A stretch of 64,000 nt of DNA from Nevskiaceae bacterium (GTDB taxonomy: Bacteria; Pseudomonadota; Gammaproteobacteria; Nevskiales; Nevskiaceae). Position numbers and translations under genes: made by a program. The stretch spans positions 1 through 64,000 of the forward strand of contig SCVA01000038.1 of NCBI GenBank assembly GCA_004297005.1, given 5' to 3'. The number at the start of each line of letters is the position of its first letter. The stretch's first letter is position 1. Below, piece after piece: positions 41,416-49,956 of the stretch. Below the pieces are notes generated by a model, which was not told where the DNA came from, made no database searches, and worked only from the letters and a program-made list of their open reading frames with translations.

Positions 41416-42489
41416 ATGAGCCAGGCCGCCCACCCCCTGCCGACCATCCTGCTGGTCGGCGATGCCGCCGGGGATGTCCGCGACATCCGCCAGATCCTGG
41501 CCGGTGTCGATGCCGAATTCAGCCTGCGCAAATCGCTGGATCAGGCTGCCCAGACCTTCCTCGATCAGCAGCCGGCGCTGGTGATCGTCTGTCAGGAGCC
41601 CTCCCGTCTGCCCGAGGTCGAGGCTGACGCCGATGCCGACGCCGACGCGCCCGGCTTCTGGGAGGAGTACTTCGGAGAAAGTCCGGTGATCTTTCTGGCT
41701 TCCGAGGCGTCGAGCGGCGATCCGGAACGCCTGCAGCGCTTCGACGCGGCCAATCTCGATTACGTGCTGCGGCCCCTGCAGAAGCACAACCTGCTGCCCA
41801 AGGTGCGCGCCTACCTCAACGCCTACCGCAGCAAGCTGGGCCTGCAATCGGCGCTGGAACAGCTCTACGAGCGCGGCCGCGAGGTGCAGGAGTTGCAGGA
41901 GACCTTCCGCAAGCTGGCCTACCAGGATCCGCTCACCGGTCTGCCCAACCGCCTGCAGTTCATGGACCGGCTGGCCAATGCCATCGCCCGTGCCGACCGC
42001 AACCGCAGCCGGCTGGGTGTGCTGTTCATCGACATCGATGGCTTCAAGGGCGTCAACGACCAGTACGGGCATGCCGCCGGCGACGAACTGCTGCGGCAGA
42101 TCGCCACCCGGCTGACCTCGGCGGTGCGTCGCGCCGATACGGTGTCGCGCCTGGGCGGCGACGAGTTCGCGGTGATGATCGAGCAGCAGGCCGATGCCGC
42201 CAGCGCGCTGGCGGTGGGCAACAAGATCTGCCAGATCATGAGCTGGCCGTTCAAGTTGGAAATGGCGCCTGAGCAGCCGCTGAGCCTGGGCTGCAGCGTC
42301 GGTGTGGTGCTGTACCCGGAGCACGGCCTGGATTCGGATTCGCTGCTGCGCGCCGCCGACCAGGCCATGTACGAGGCCAAGCGTGGCGGCAAGGGCGTGG
42401 CCCGGTTGGCGGAAGCCAGCCGGAGTGACGCCACCCAGGCTGCCGGAGCCCCGCTGGCGCGTATGTCGCGGATCGGTGATCTGCATTGA
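41416..42489 (+). CDS. Diguanylate cyclase with degenerate receiver domain
   Basis: 357 residues from ATG 41416. Residues 10-135 have receiver-domain secondary structure, but the phospho-acceptor position reads VIVCQEP with Cys 59 instead of Asp, the acidic pair is reduced (LLVGDAAG) and the conserved Lys is Arg (YVLRPL). A coiled segment leads to a GGDEF domain: DPLTGLPNR, FIDIDGFKGVND and RLGGDEF at about 247-251, with an intact RxxD inhibitory site (RRAD). It should make c-di-GMP, probably regulated by something other than phosphorylation. Confidence 0.88.
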   Translation: MSQAAHPLPTILLVGDAAGDVRDIRQILAGVDAEFSLRKSLDQAAQTFLDQQPALVIVCQEPSRLPEVEADADADADAPGFWEEYFGESPVIFLASEASSGDPERLQRFDAANLDYVLRPLQKHNLLPKVRAYLNAYRSKLGLQSALEQLYERGREVQELQETFRKLAYQDPLTGLPNRLQFMDRLANAIARADRNRSRLGVLFIDIDGFKGVNDQYGHAAGDELLRQIATRLTSAVRRADTVSRLGGDEFAVMIEQQADAASALAVGNKICQIMSWPFKLEMAPEQPLSLGCSVGVVLYPEHGLDSDSLLRAADQAMYEAKRGGKGVARLAEASRSDATQAAGAPLARMSRIGDLH

Positions 42490-42517
42490 CAGCGGCCATG
42501 GGCGCAGGGAGTTGCCG

Positions 42518-42757
42518 GTGAACGATGTCGACCACTTCCGCGCTGGCGTCTACCGCCACTACAAGGGCGATTTCTATCTGGCCCTCGGCCTGGCTCGCGA
42601 GGACGAAACCGACGAGACGGTGGTGGTCTACACCCGGCTGTATCCGCGCGCGGGCCTGCCGATGAATACGCGCCGGCTGCGTGTCTGGAACGAGACGGTC
42701 GAGACCCCGGAGGGTCCGTTGCCGCGCTTCCAGTACTTGGGCCAGCAGTCGCCCTAG
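42518..42757 (+). CDS. DUF1653 family small protein
   Basis: 79 residues from GTG 42518, with AGGGAG six bases upstream. FRAGVYRHYKGDFYLALGLAREDETDETVVVYTRLYP and PRFQYLG match the DUF1653 pattern (GxYRHYKG...LARxxET...VVY...PRF). This is a small SH3-like cytoplasmic domain of unknown function. Its TAG stop overlaps the TAG of the convergent hydrolase gene through the palindrome CTAG. Confidence 0.82.
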   Translation: MNDVDHFRAGVYRHYKGDFYLALGLAREDETDETVVVYTRLYPRAGLPMNTRRLRVWNETVETPEGPLPRFQYLGQQSP

Positions 42758-43530
42758 ACGGCCGGCTTCGCGGCGCGTTGCCGTTCCCAGTCGCTGATCT
42801 GTTGCACCACCCAGTCGGCGTCGTCCAGCGGCAGGTCGTGGCCGGCACTGGGGTGTACCCGCAACGGCACCTGCCAGAGCGCGGCCAGGGCCTGCGAACA
42901 GCGCGGGTCCACCAGCCGGTCGCCGGCACCATTCAGCAGCAGCAGGGGCACCCCAGGCTTGGTGGCCGGCGCGCGGAAGCGGATCGCCGCCCCCAACTGG
43001 CGCAGGCCATTGGCGCGCGAGACCGGGTGCGAGCGGCGCCAGGTGCTCCAGTCGTCGAGCACCGCGCCAGTCCGCTCGATGTGCCGGCTGGTCAGGTCCA
43101 GCACCGCCTGTTCGGCCGCGCGCGGGTGGGGGCTGCCCAAGGCCAGACGCAGCAGCAGCGGGTAGGCCACCGGGCGCAGCCGGTGGTGGAAGGGGCTGAT
43201 CGGCCGCAGGCTGGTGTTGACCAGCACGCAGCTCTCGATCTCCTCCGGATGCGCGCTGCTCCAGGCCACCGCCACCATCGCGCCCAGCGACATCGCGAAC
43301 AGCCGGTAGGGCGGGGCGATGCCCTGGCGGCGCAACTCCTCGCGAAAGTGCTCGGCCATCGCCTCGACGCGCGCCGGGCTCGCCTCCTGGTGGCGCAGGC
43401 CGTTGCCGGGCAGGTCGGGCATCAGCAGCCGGGCACCAGGGAACTGCGCCTGGAACCGCGCCGGAAAATCGCCCCAGTGGCGGCGGTCGCGCATCAGTCC
43501 ACGCAGGAGTATCCAGGGTGCTTCGCTCAT
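42754..43530 (-). CDS. Alpha/beta-hydrolase fold protein
   Basis: 258 residues from ATG 43530. The first strands carry WILLRGLMRDRRHWGDF, where an oxyanion HG is replaced by RG; the nucleophile elbow AMSLGAMVAV (serine near residue 104) and the acid/histidine parts LLNGAGDRLVDPRCS and HPSAGHDLPLDDADWV complete the triad. It resembles small carboxylesterases or BioH-like hydrolases without a recognised substrate. A 4-bp overlap couples it to the upstream M14 peptidase gene. Confidence 0.82.
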   Translation of the reverse strand: MSEAPWILLRGLMRDRRHWGDFPARFQAQFPGARLLMPDLPGNGLRHQEASPARVEAMAEHFREELRRQGIAPPYRLFAMSLGAMVAVAWSSAHPEEIESCVLVNTSLRPISPFHHRLRPVAYPLLLRLALGSPHPRAAEQAVLDLTSRHIERTGAVLDDWSTWRRSHPVSRANGLRQLGAAIRFRAPATKPGVPLLLLNGAGDRLVDPRCSQALAALWQVPLRVHPSAGHDLPLDDADWVVQQISDWERQRAAKPAV

Positions 43531-44552
43531 CGTGGGGCTGATGAATACCAGTGTTGCAGGGCCTGCTGGCGCCGCGGCTCGCGCGCCGCCCCGGTGGGCA
43601 GCCAGCGTGGGTGGCTGCGGGCGGCGCGGGTGAAGAATTCCAGCAGCGCCAGATGCCGGCGCATCACCCTTTGCTGACGGTGGCCGATCAGCGGATTGAA
43701 GATGCCCATGCGCGAGAACAGTTGGCGCGGATTCTTCTTCACCCACAACCAGGAGCCCATCTCCAGGGTCAGCGGCAGGAAGATTCGCTGCGGGTTTTTC
43801 AGCGCGAGCAGGTAGAGGTAGTCCCAGAGATCGCCGTGGGTGAGGTATTGCAGGCTCTGCGGCTCGAACACGTATTGGTGGTTCACGTTGGCCTGCTCGT
43901 AGATGCGATACAGGGCGTGCAGCTCCGGCAGATGTTCGATTGGCTCCGCCGTGTGCGCGTGCGGAAACCACAGGCGGTCGCGGGTGCCGAAGCCGGAGTG
44001 GCAGTCCACCGCCAGGCTGAAGCTACGGCTCAGCAGCTCTTCCTCGACCAGGGCGCAGAGCGCAGTGCTCTCCATTTCCATCGCTGCGCCGGCGGCACCG
44101 CGATACCAGGGCAGGCCGCGGCTCAGGCGCTGACCGCCGATCAAGAGCGGCACCGGCTGCAAGGCCTCCACCGGCGCGTTGCGCATCAGATCGACGCCAT
44201 TCGGGTTGGCGCGGGTGCCCAGCCAGAGGCCGCCCGGATTCACCAGCGGCATGAACACCAGGCGCATCTCGCGCAGCTGCTGGTGCAGCAGCTCGTCCCA
44301 GGCCAGGCGCTTGACCAGGCTGCGCAGAAAGGCGATCACCACCTCCGCGCCAATGCGCTCCAGGCCATGCACGCCGCCGAAGAAGCCCACCGCCGGCATT
44401 TCCAGCGAGGGGTTGCCCAGCGTGATCGCCTGCACTGGGAAGCGCCGGCCGCCAACCCGGGCTTCGCAAAGCGTCCGCGCTTGCAGATGGGCACCGCCCT
44501 CGGCGATCAGTTGCTGTAGCTCGCTCAGCTCGGGCAGGGGGCGGTCGTTCAC
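43527..44552 (-). CDS. M14-family zinc carboxypeptidase/deacylase
   Basis: 341 residues from GTG 44552 (VNDRPLPELSELQQL), preferred over a longer frame reaching 44705 because family sequence begins here. FFGGVHGLERIGAEV has the H-x-x-E zinc ligands near residue 68 and LAVDCHSGFGTRDRLW the third histidine; EMGSW near residue 280 supplies the catalytic-type glutamate. It looks like the succinylglutamate-desuccinylase/M14 group that trims peptides or acyl-amino acids. It has no signal peptide, so a cytoplasmic role is likely. Confidence 0.83.
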   Translation of the reverse strand: MNDRPLPELSELQQLIAEGGAHLQARTLCEARVGGRRFPVQAITLGNPSLEMPAVGFFGGVHGLERIGAEVVIAFLRSLVKRLAWDELLHQQLREMRLVFMPLVNPGGLWLGTRANPNGVDLMRNAPVEALQPVPLLIGGQRLSRGLPWYRGAAGAAMEMESTALCALVEEELLSRSFSLAVDCHSGFGTRDRLWFPHAHTAEPIEHLPELHALYRIYEQANVNHQYVFEPQSLQYLTHGDLWDYLYLLALKNPQRIFLPLTLEMGSWLWVKKNPRQLFSRMGIFNPLIGHRQQRVMRRHLALLEFFTRAARSHPRWLPTGAAREPRRQQALQHWYSSAPR

Positions 44553-44703
44553 GCGCGGATGGTGGGTCTGAAGACGCGGGAGTCTAGCCCGCGAGCCAGC
44601 GGAAATGCGTCGGTCATGGCCGCTGTCATCGGACTGCCACAGAGACTTCACAGAGGCTTGATACGGTGCCGGCCGTGTCCTTCCCAAAGAGGAGTCCCAA
44701 GCC

Positions 44704-44841
44704 ATGCGTGAAATCGTCCGCAGCTTTCGCAGCTACCCGGCGCTCAGCCTGGGCAGCGCCGTGCTCTGGGGGGTGATGGAGTTGGTTGCCCTGCAACGCT
44801 CGCAGCGGCTCACGCGCGGCCAAGAGGCCGAGACCGCCTGA
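44704..44841 (+). CDS. Small membrane-type protein, 45 residues
   Basis: Starts ATG 44704, preceded by a strong AAAGAGGAG ribosome site and ends TGA 44841. It has a hydrophobic stretch (YPALSLGSAVLWGVMELVAL) flanked by arginines, then a polar tail ending AETA. No family is recognised. The ribosome site and position in a gap between divergent and convergent genes make it plausible, in a gap where the only other features are the two flanking minus-strand genes. Confidence 0.6.
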   Translation: MREIVRSFRSYPALSLGSAVLWGVMELVALQRSQRLTRGQEAETA

Positions 44842-44849
44842 GTCCGGCC

Positions 44850-45380
44850 TTAGCCGCCCGCCACCTCGGCGGCCAGCAGCTCGCGCAGCTTTTCTTCGAG
44901 GGTTTCCGCATAGCCCTCGCCGTGGCCGTAGTAAATGAACTTCACCTGGCCGTCGGCGCCGACCAGATAGGCGCTGGGTAGCTTGGGCGGCGCATAGCGA
45001 CGCGCCGCCAGACCGATGAGGTCGGAAATCACCGGGTAGTGCACCGGGTGCAGCTCCAGAAAGCGCCGTGCCCTTGCCGGATCGTCATCGACATTGACGC
45101 CGATGATCTCGAAACGCTCGGCCAGGCCCTCGCCATGCAGCTTGGTCCGTAGCGCGTCAAGTTGCGGCATCGAGATCACGCAGGGTCCGCACCAGGTGGC
45201 CCAGAAATCGACGATCACCAGCTTGCCGCGCATTTCGCTGAGCCGCAGCCGCTGATCCGCGTGCAGCAGATGCCGGCCGGCGACTTCCGGCGCCGCTTCG
45301 CCGGGGTCCAGCGCCCAGGTCGCGGGGGTGATCATCAGACTCAGCGCCAGCCAGGCGCCGAGCAGGCCGCGCCGGCTCAC
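44850..45380 (-). CDS. TlpA/ResA-like periplasmic thioredoxin-fold protein
   Basis: 176 residues from GTG 45380, overlapping the pldA stop by 4 bp. A signal peptide (LLGAWLALSLMITPATWA) is followed by a thioredoxin fold with the active site WATWCGPCVISMPQL near residue 62 and the cis-proline of KLPSAYLVG. Periplasmic reductants of this class serve cytochrome c maturation or disulfide repair. The unusual partnership with an outer-membrane phospholipase may only be operon convenience. Confidence 0.87.
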   Translation of the reverse strand: MSRRGLLGAWLALSLMITPATWALDPGEAAPEVAGRHLLHADQRLRLSEMRGKLVIVDFWATWCGPCVISMPQLDALRTKLHGEGLAERFEIIGVNVDDDPARARRFLELHPVHYPVISDLIGLAARRYAPPKLPSAYLVGADGQVKFIYYGHGEGYAETLEEKLRELLAAEVAGG

Positions 45381-46444
45381 CGCTGCAAGGCGACGCCGAG
45401 GGCGACGCGGGTGACGCTGCGGTTGTAGTCGATCAGGCTTTCGCCATAGCCGTTGAACACGCGCAGGAACAGGGCGCCGACCGGACCGACTTCTAGGCTG
45501 TAGTCCACCTGTACCGCGCCGCGGCCGGTGGTGGCATTGCCGCGCAGCATCACTTCAATCAGTTGGTTGTTCCAGGGCAGGTCGTGGCGGTAGCGCAGTT
45601 CGCCGTAGCCGTAGTAGCTGCCGAGGTCGGGGTTGTCGTCGCGCTTGGGGTCGGTGGCTGGCCGGCCGTCGTCCTCGGGAATGCGCCACCAGGTCTTGAG
45701 TTGCAGCGCCTGCCGGCCCTTGGTCCAGTACGGCGCGAAGAACAGGCGGTTGTAGGAGCGCGAGTCGGGCAGATCCTGGCCGTTGGACTCGTGCTCGAAG
45801 CCGGCGTCGAGCGACCAGTCCGGCAGCAGCAGCGGCAGCGGCCTGGGCAGGCGCACGAACAGCTCCGGGTTGTAGTCGCTCTCGCGAAAGGCCTTGCTCT
45901 TCTTCTCGTTGAAGATTTGAAAGTAGGAGCGCTGCGAATAGCCGAAATAGACCGCGCCGGGGCCAAAGTCCCAGAGCTGGGCCTTGCCGCTGATCTGGAA
46001 GATGAACTCGCTCTCGTCGCCGGGGAAGCGCGGGCTGTAACTGAACGGCAGGATGAAATTGGCCTTGTGCAGCGACACCCCCGAGCAGGTGTTGAAGATC
46101 GCGCTGACGATCTGGCCGCGCTCCACTGGCGCGCCGTAGTCGCGCAGCGAGCAACCGGTCTGTACCCGCGCCGGCGTCGCCAGCACCGGCGTCGCCTGGC
46201 GGTTGGCGGCGGGAACCAGCGGCTTCGGTCCGCTGGGCGGAGTGGCGCCGACGCTGTCGAGCGGCGCGTCGGCGGCGGCCGGAGCGGGGTTGGCCAGAGG
46301 TACCTCGCCGGGCGCGCCGGGCAGTTGCACCGGCACCGCCAGCACCGGGGTCGGCGCGCTGGTTGATGGTGGCGAGCCTTCGTCCTGGGCGTACAGGGGC
46401 AGGGTGCAGACGGCAAGCAGGGCGAGGCTGGCGGGGCGGAGCAT
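45377..46444 (-). CDS. pldA: Outer-membrane phospholipase A (PldA)
   Basis: 355 residues from ATG 46444. A signal peptide ends near LYAQDE. A proline/alanine-rich stretch of about 75 residues precedes the barrel, longer than in E. coli. The catalytic FEHESNGQD (His and Ser) and SRSYNRLF (Asn) lie near residues 220-235, with GNATTGRGAVQVDYS and a C-terminal strand. The dimeric enzyme hydrolyses phospholipids misplaced in the outer leaflet. The start lies 59 bp from fold-back copy 3. Confidence 0.92.
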   Translation of the reverse strand: MLRPASLALLAVCTLPLYAQDEGSPPSTSAPTPVLAVPVQLPGAPGEVPLANPAPAAADAPLDSVGATPPSGPKPLVPAANRQATPVLATPARVQTGCSLRDYGAPVERGQIVSAIFNTCSGVSLHKANFILPFSYSPRFPGDESEFIFQISGKAQLWDFGPGAVYFGYSQRSYFQIFNEKKSKAFRESDYNPELFVRLPRPLPLLLPDWSLDAGFEHESNGQDLPDSRSYNRLFFAPYWTKGRQALQLKTWWRIPEDDGRPATDPKRDDNPDLGSYYGYGELRYRHDLPWNNQLIEVMLRGNATTGRGAVQVDYSLEVGPVGALFLRVFNGYGESLIDYNRSVTRVALGVALQR

Positions 46445-46503
46445 TGCGGGGGCTGATGCGGATACTGGTCACTAGCATACGCAGAGCTGTGACCGCCTGC
46501 CGT

Positions 46504-46774
46504 TAGGGCCTGTCACTCATTAGAACATCGCTGGGGCGGAAGGCGGTTTTGGGGCAGTGCAAGGAAGCCAGTGTGCGCAATAGCGGGCCTATTGAAACAC
46601 TGGCTGACGCAGCAATGCCCCAAAACCGTCCCGCCCCGAAGGGTTGCTGGCCAAAAGCGCGTCATCCGGCGTTGCCAGCCTAGCGAAGGTAACCAGCCTT
46701 CGCGTCGGCAGGCGCCTTGCCTGACGCGCTTTTGGCCGGCAACGCAGCGATGTTCTAATGAGTGACAGGCCCTA
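46504..46774. repeat. Fold-back element, copy 3 (inverted orientation)
   Basis: A 271-bp element with ends TAGGGCCTGTCACTCATTAG and its inverse complement; the outer arms pair perfectly to TCGCTG. The core is the reverse complement of copy 1 with close identity. The inner stem reads AGCCAGTGT (46566) / ACACTGGCT (46597) here, where copy 1 has GCAAGAGT/ACTCTTGC, so both strands of the stem changed. It lies in the divergent gap between pldA and the Kef-type gene, so it is not simply a transcription terminator. Confidence 0.9.
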
Positions 46775-46829
46775 AGCGGGCGCCCCGGCCCCGTACAATG
46801 CCGCCACTCCCGCCGGCCATCAGGGCTCA

Positions 46830-48647
46830 ATGCTTCAGGAAGCCGCACTGTTTCTCGCCGCCGCCGTCCTCTTCGTGCCGCTGTTCAAGCGGGCGCGGCT
46901 GGGCTCGGTGCTGGGCTATCTCGCCGCCGGTCTCGCCATCGGCCCGCACGGCCTGGGCTATGCCCGCGACGCCGAGCAGGTGCTGCACGTCAGCGAGTTC
47001 GGCGTGGTGCTGCTGCTGTTCGTGATCGGCCTGGAACTGCAGCCGCGCCGGCTCTGGACCCTGCGCCGCGAAGTCTTCGGCCTGGGCGGTGCCCAGGTGC
47101 TGTTCACCGCCCTGCCGCTGGCCGGGCTCGCGCACTACTTCGGCGTGGCCTGGTCGGGTGCGGCGGTGATCGGCCTGGCGCTGGCGATGTCCTCCACCGC
47201 CCTGGTGCTGCAACTGCTGGGCGAGCGCGGTGAACTGGCGGCGCGTCATGGCCGGGGTGCCTTCGCCATCCTGCTGTTCCAGGACATTGCGGTGATCCCG
47301 CTGCTGGCCTTGATTCCGCTGCTGTCGGCGCCGGCCAGCGCCGGCATCGGTTGGCAGGAGATCGCCAAGGCGCTGGCGGTGGTAGCGGCGGTGATCGCCA
47401 GCGGCCGCACCCTGCTGCGGCCGGCGCTGCGCGCGCTGGCCAATGCCCAGGTGCCGGAGATATTCACCGCCGCTGCGTTGCTGCTGGTGATCGGCGTCTC
47501 GCTGGCGATGCAGGCGGTGGGCCTGTCGGCCTCGCTGGGTGCCTTCCTGGCCGGCGTGCTGCTCGCCGACTCCGAATACCGCCACGAGCTGCAGGCCGAT
47601 CTCGAACCGTTCAAGGGCCTGCTGCTGGGGCTGTTCTTCATCGCCGTCGGTATGGGTGCCGACCTCGGTCTGATCGCCAGCGCGCCACTCACCGTGCTGG
47701 GCCTGGCGCTGGGCCTGCTGCTACTCAAGAGCCTGGTGCTGTATGCGCTGGGGCGCGGCGCCGGCATGAACCACCACAGCGCCCTGCGCCTGGGCGGCGC
47801 GCTGGCGCAGGGCGGTGAATTCGCCTTCGTGCTGTTCGCGGTGGCCGCCGCCGCCGGCCTGCTGGATGCGCCCGAACGCGAGCTGCTGACGGTGGCGGTA
47901 ACGCTGTCGATGATCGCCACGCCGCCGCTCTATGCCTTGCTGGCGATGTTGGCGCGCCGTCAGCAGCCGGAGCCGGCGCCCTACGACGAGATCCAGGTGG
48001 CGGAGACGCCGGTGGTGATCGCCGGCTTCGGGCCGTTCGGGCAGATCATCGGCCGCGTGCTGAGGGTCAAGAAGATTCCCTACACAGTGCTCGACAAGAA
48101 CGCCGAGCATGTGCAGTTCGTGCGCAGCTTCGGTAACCCGGTGTTCTTCTCCGACGCCGCTCGCCATGAGGTGCTGCGCGCTGCCCATGTGCACCAGGCC
48201 AGGCTGTTCGTCATCGCCATCGCCGACGAGGCCGAGAGCTTGCGGGTGGCGCAGGCGGTGCGCGCCTTCGCGCCCAAGCTGCGGGTGATGGCCTCGGCGC
48301 GCACCCGCCAGCACGCCCTGCAACTGATCGACACCGGCATCAACCCCGACGATGTCATCCGCCGCGCCTACTTCTCCAGCCTGGAGATGACCCGCCGGGT
48401 GCTGCTGGCCCTGGACCTGCCGCCGCGCGAAGTACATCGCGCAGTGGATCTGTTCCACCAGCAGGACCAGCAGACCCTGATGCGCCAGCACGCGGTCTAC
48501 CAGGACGAGGCCGCGCTGCGCGCCGCTGCCAACCAGTTCACCCGCGAGCTGGAACAGTTGTTCGAGGCCGACAACGAGTCCGAGCGCGCCGCCGCCAAGG
48601 CCCAGGCCGCAGCCGCCAGAAGCCAGCCGACGGAGGAGACGCCATGA
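46830..48647 (+). CDS. Kef-type monovalent cation:proton antiporter with TrkA-N domain
   Basis: 605 residues from ATG 46830. About a dozen membrane helices include GLAIGPHGLG, FVIGLELQPRRLW, ALAMSSTALVLQLLGERGE, LLFQDIAVIPLLALIPL (transport aspartate) and LRLGGALAQGGEFAFVLFAVA. A cytoplasmic Rossmann domain follows with VVIAGFGPFGQIIGRVL and YTVLDKNAEHVQFVRSFGNPVFFSDAARHEVL. This is the KefB/KefC arrangement of glutathione-gated potassium efflux, but ancillary KefF/KefG genes are absent. Its last codons overlap the cyclase gene. Confidence 0.92.
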   Translation: MLQEAALFLAAAVLFVPLFKRARLGSVLGYLAAGLAIGPHGLGYARDAEQVLHVSEFGVVLLLFVIGLELQPRRLWTLRREVFGLGGAQVLFTALPLAGLAHYFGVAWSGAAVIGLALAMSSTALVLQLLGERGELAARHGRGAFAILLFQDIAVIPLLALIPLLSAPASAGIGWQEIAKALAVVAAVIASGRTLLRPALRALANAQVPEIFTAAALLLVIGVSLAMQAVGLSASLGAFLAGVLLADSEYRHELQADLEPFKGLLLGLFFIAVGMGADLGLIASAPLTVLGLALGLLLLKSLVLYALGRGAGMNHHSALRLGGALAQGGEFAFVLFAVAAAAGLLDAPERELLTVAVTLSMIATPPLYALLAMLARRQQPEPAPYDEIQVAETPVVIAGFGPFGQIIGRVLRVKKIPYTVLDKNAEHVQFVRSFGNPVFFSDAARHEVLRAAHVHQARLFVIAIADEAESLRVAQAVRAFAPKLRVMASARTRQHALQLIDTGINPDDVIRRAYFSSLEMTRRVLLALDLPPREVHRAVDLFHQQDQQTLMRQHAVYQDEAALRAAANQFTRELEQLFEADNESERAAAKAQAAAARSQPTEETP

Positions 48648-49951
48648 GCGCGCTCGCGCCCATGCTGCCGCACCTGCTGGTTGCCCTGGTGGCGGTGGGC
48701 ATGGCCCTGGCCTTCCTGCTCGCCGACGGCCGGGCGCCGACTTCGCGAGCGCTGGCGCTGGCGCTGTCGAGCATGGGCATCGGCATCGTCGTCAACTTCA
48801 GCTACATCCGGATGAGCGCGCCCGAAGCAGTGCCGGGCTGGGCCGGCTGGCTGGCCCTGCCGGAGGCGCTGGCGATGGCGGCGTTTCTGGAATGGCTGCT
48901 GCGGGTGCGTCGTACCATCCCCAGCGGCAATCTCGACGTGCGCGGCGGCGACGGCGTGATCCGCCTCGGCCAAGTGGCGGCCCTGGTCTACCTGGTGGAG
49001 TCGCTGCTGTGGCCGGAGCTGCGGGTGCAGCAGTTTTACGGCGCCGCCCGTCACGGCGCGCTGGGGTTTTCCGGCAGCGGCTTCTGGCGTTTCGCGGTGC
49101 CGGTGCTGCTGGTGGCCGCGGCCGGGCTGTTCTCCACCCTGCTGTTGCTCAACCGCCGGCCGGATGTCTCAGAGAAGCTGCGGGTGCTGGGCTTCGTCGC
49201 CGCCTCGCCGTTCATGCTCGCCGCCTTCGTGCTGCCCTACGAGTACGCGGCCCTGTCGGTGACTGCCGGGCTGATGACCCTGCTGGCCGGCGCCACCCAG
49301 TACCACGTGCTGCAGGGCCAGCGCGGCCAGTTCATGAGCCGCTTCCTGTCGCCGCAGGTGGCCGACATCGTCAACCGTAAGGGCCTGCGCGGGGCCATGC
49401 AGGAGGCGCATCTGGAGATCAGCATCGTCTGCTGCGACCTGCGCGGCTTCACCGCCTACGCGCAGGCGCATCCCAGCTCGCGGGTGCTGGAGGTGCTGCG
49501 CGACTACTACGCGGCGGTGGGCGCGGTGGTGGCCGAATACGGCGGCACCATCAAGGACTACGCCGGCGACGGCGTGCTGATCCTGGTCGGCGCGCCGCTG
49601 GCGATCCCCGACCACGCGCGGGTGAGCCTGGAGATCGCCGAGCGCATCCGCAAGGACTGCCAGGCGCTCACCCAGCGCTGGAGCAGCCGCAAGGGCAGGC
49701 TCGGCATTGGCATCGGAGTCGCCACCGGCTATGTCACCGTCGGCGTGATCGGCTCCGCCTCGCGGCTGGAATACACCGCGGTGGGGCCGGCAGTGAACCT
49801 CGCCTCGCGGCTCTGCGAGCAGGCTGAGGATCGCGAGGTGCTGGTGTCGCCGCGCACCGCCGAGCTGGCTGGTCGCGAGCTGGAGGCGCAGCCGGCGCGG
49901 GCGATGAAAGGCTTCGCCAACCTCAAGCGAATCTACGCGCTGGGCGACTAA
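48644..49951 (+). CDS. Membrane-bound class III adenylate/guanylate cyclase
   Basis: 435 residues from ATG 48644 (ATGA overlap with the antiporter gene). The first 230 residues form about six hydrophobic helices. A short cap helix (LSPQVADIVNRKG) leads to the cyclase domain with CCDLRGFTAYA and DYAGDGVLILVG as the two metal-binding aspartates, and GVIGSASRLEYTAVGPAVNLASRLCEQA holding the base- and transition-state residues. It likely makes cAMP. Coupling to the K+/H+ antiporter suggests a linked response to ion or pH stress. Confidence 0.9.
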   Translation: MSALAPMLPHLLVALVAVGMALAFLLADGRAPTSRALALALSSMGIGIVVNFSYIRMSAPEAVPGWAGWLALPEALAMAAFLEWLLRVRRTIPSGNLDVRGGDGVIRLGQVAALVYLVESLLWPELRVQQFYGAARHGALGFSGSGFWRFAVPVLLVAAAGLFSTLLLLNRRPDVSEKLRVLGFVAASPFMLAAFVLPYEYAALSVTAGLMTLLAGATQYHVLQGQRGQFMSRFLSPQVADIVNRKGLRGAMQEAHLEISIVCCDLRGFTAYAQAHPSSRVLEVLRDYYAAVGAVVAEYGGTIKDYAGDGVLILVGAPLAIPDHARVSLEIAERIRKDCQALTQRWSSRKGRLGIGIGVATGYVTVGVIGSASRLEYTAVGPAVNLASRLCEQAEDREVLVSPRTAELAGRELEAQPARAMKGFANLKRIYALGD

Positions 49952-49956
49952 CTCGG

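Noticed and set aside
27257-46774. Fold-back elements as insertion sequences
   Set aside because: No transposase-length frame is inside any copy. Non-autonomous elements mobilised in trans remain possible.
46513-46848. Open frames inside the fold-back elements (also at 27339-27560 and 36346-36951) that read as plausible small proteins
   Set aside because: They fall within palindromic repeats, exist on both strands and recur only because the repeat recurs.
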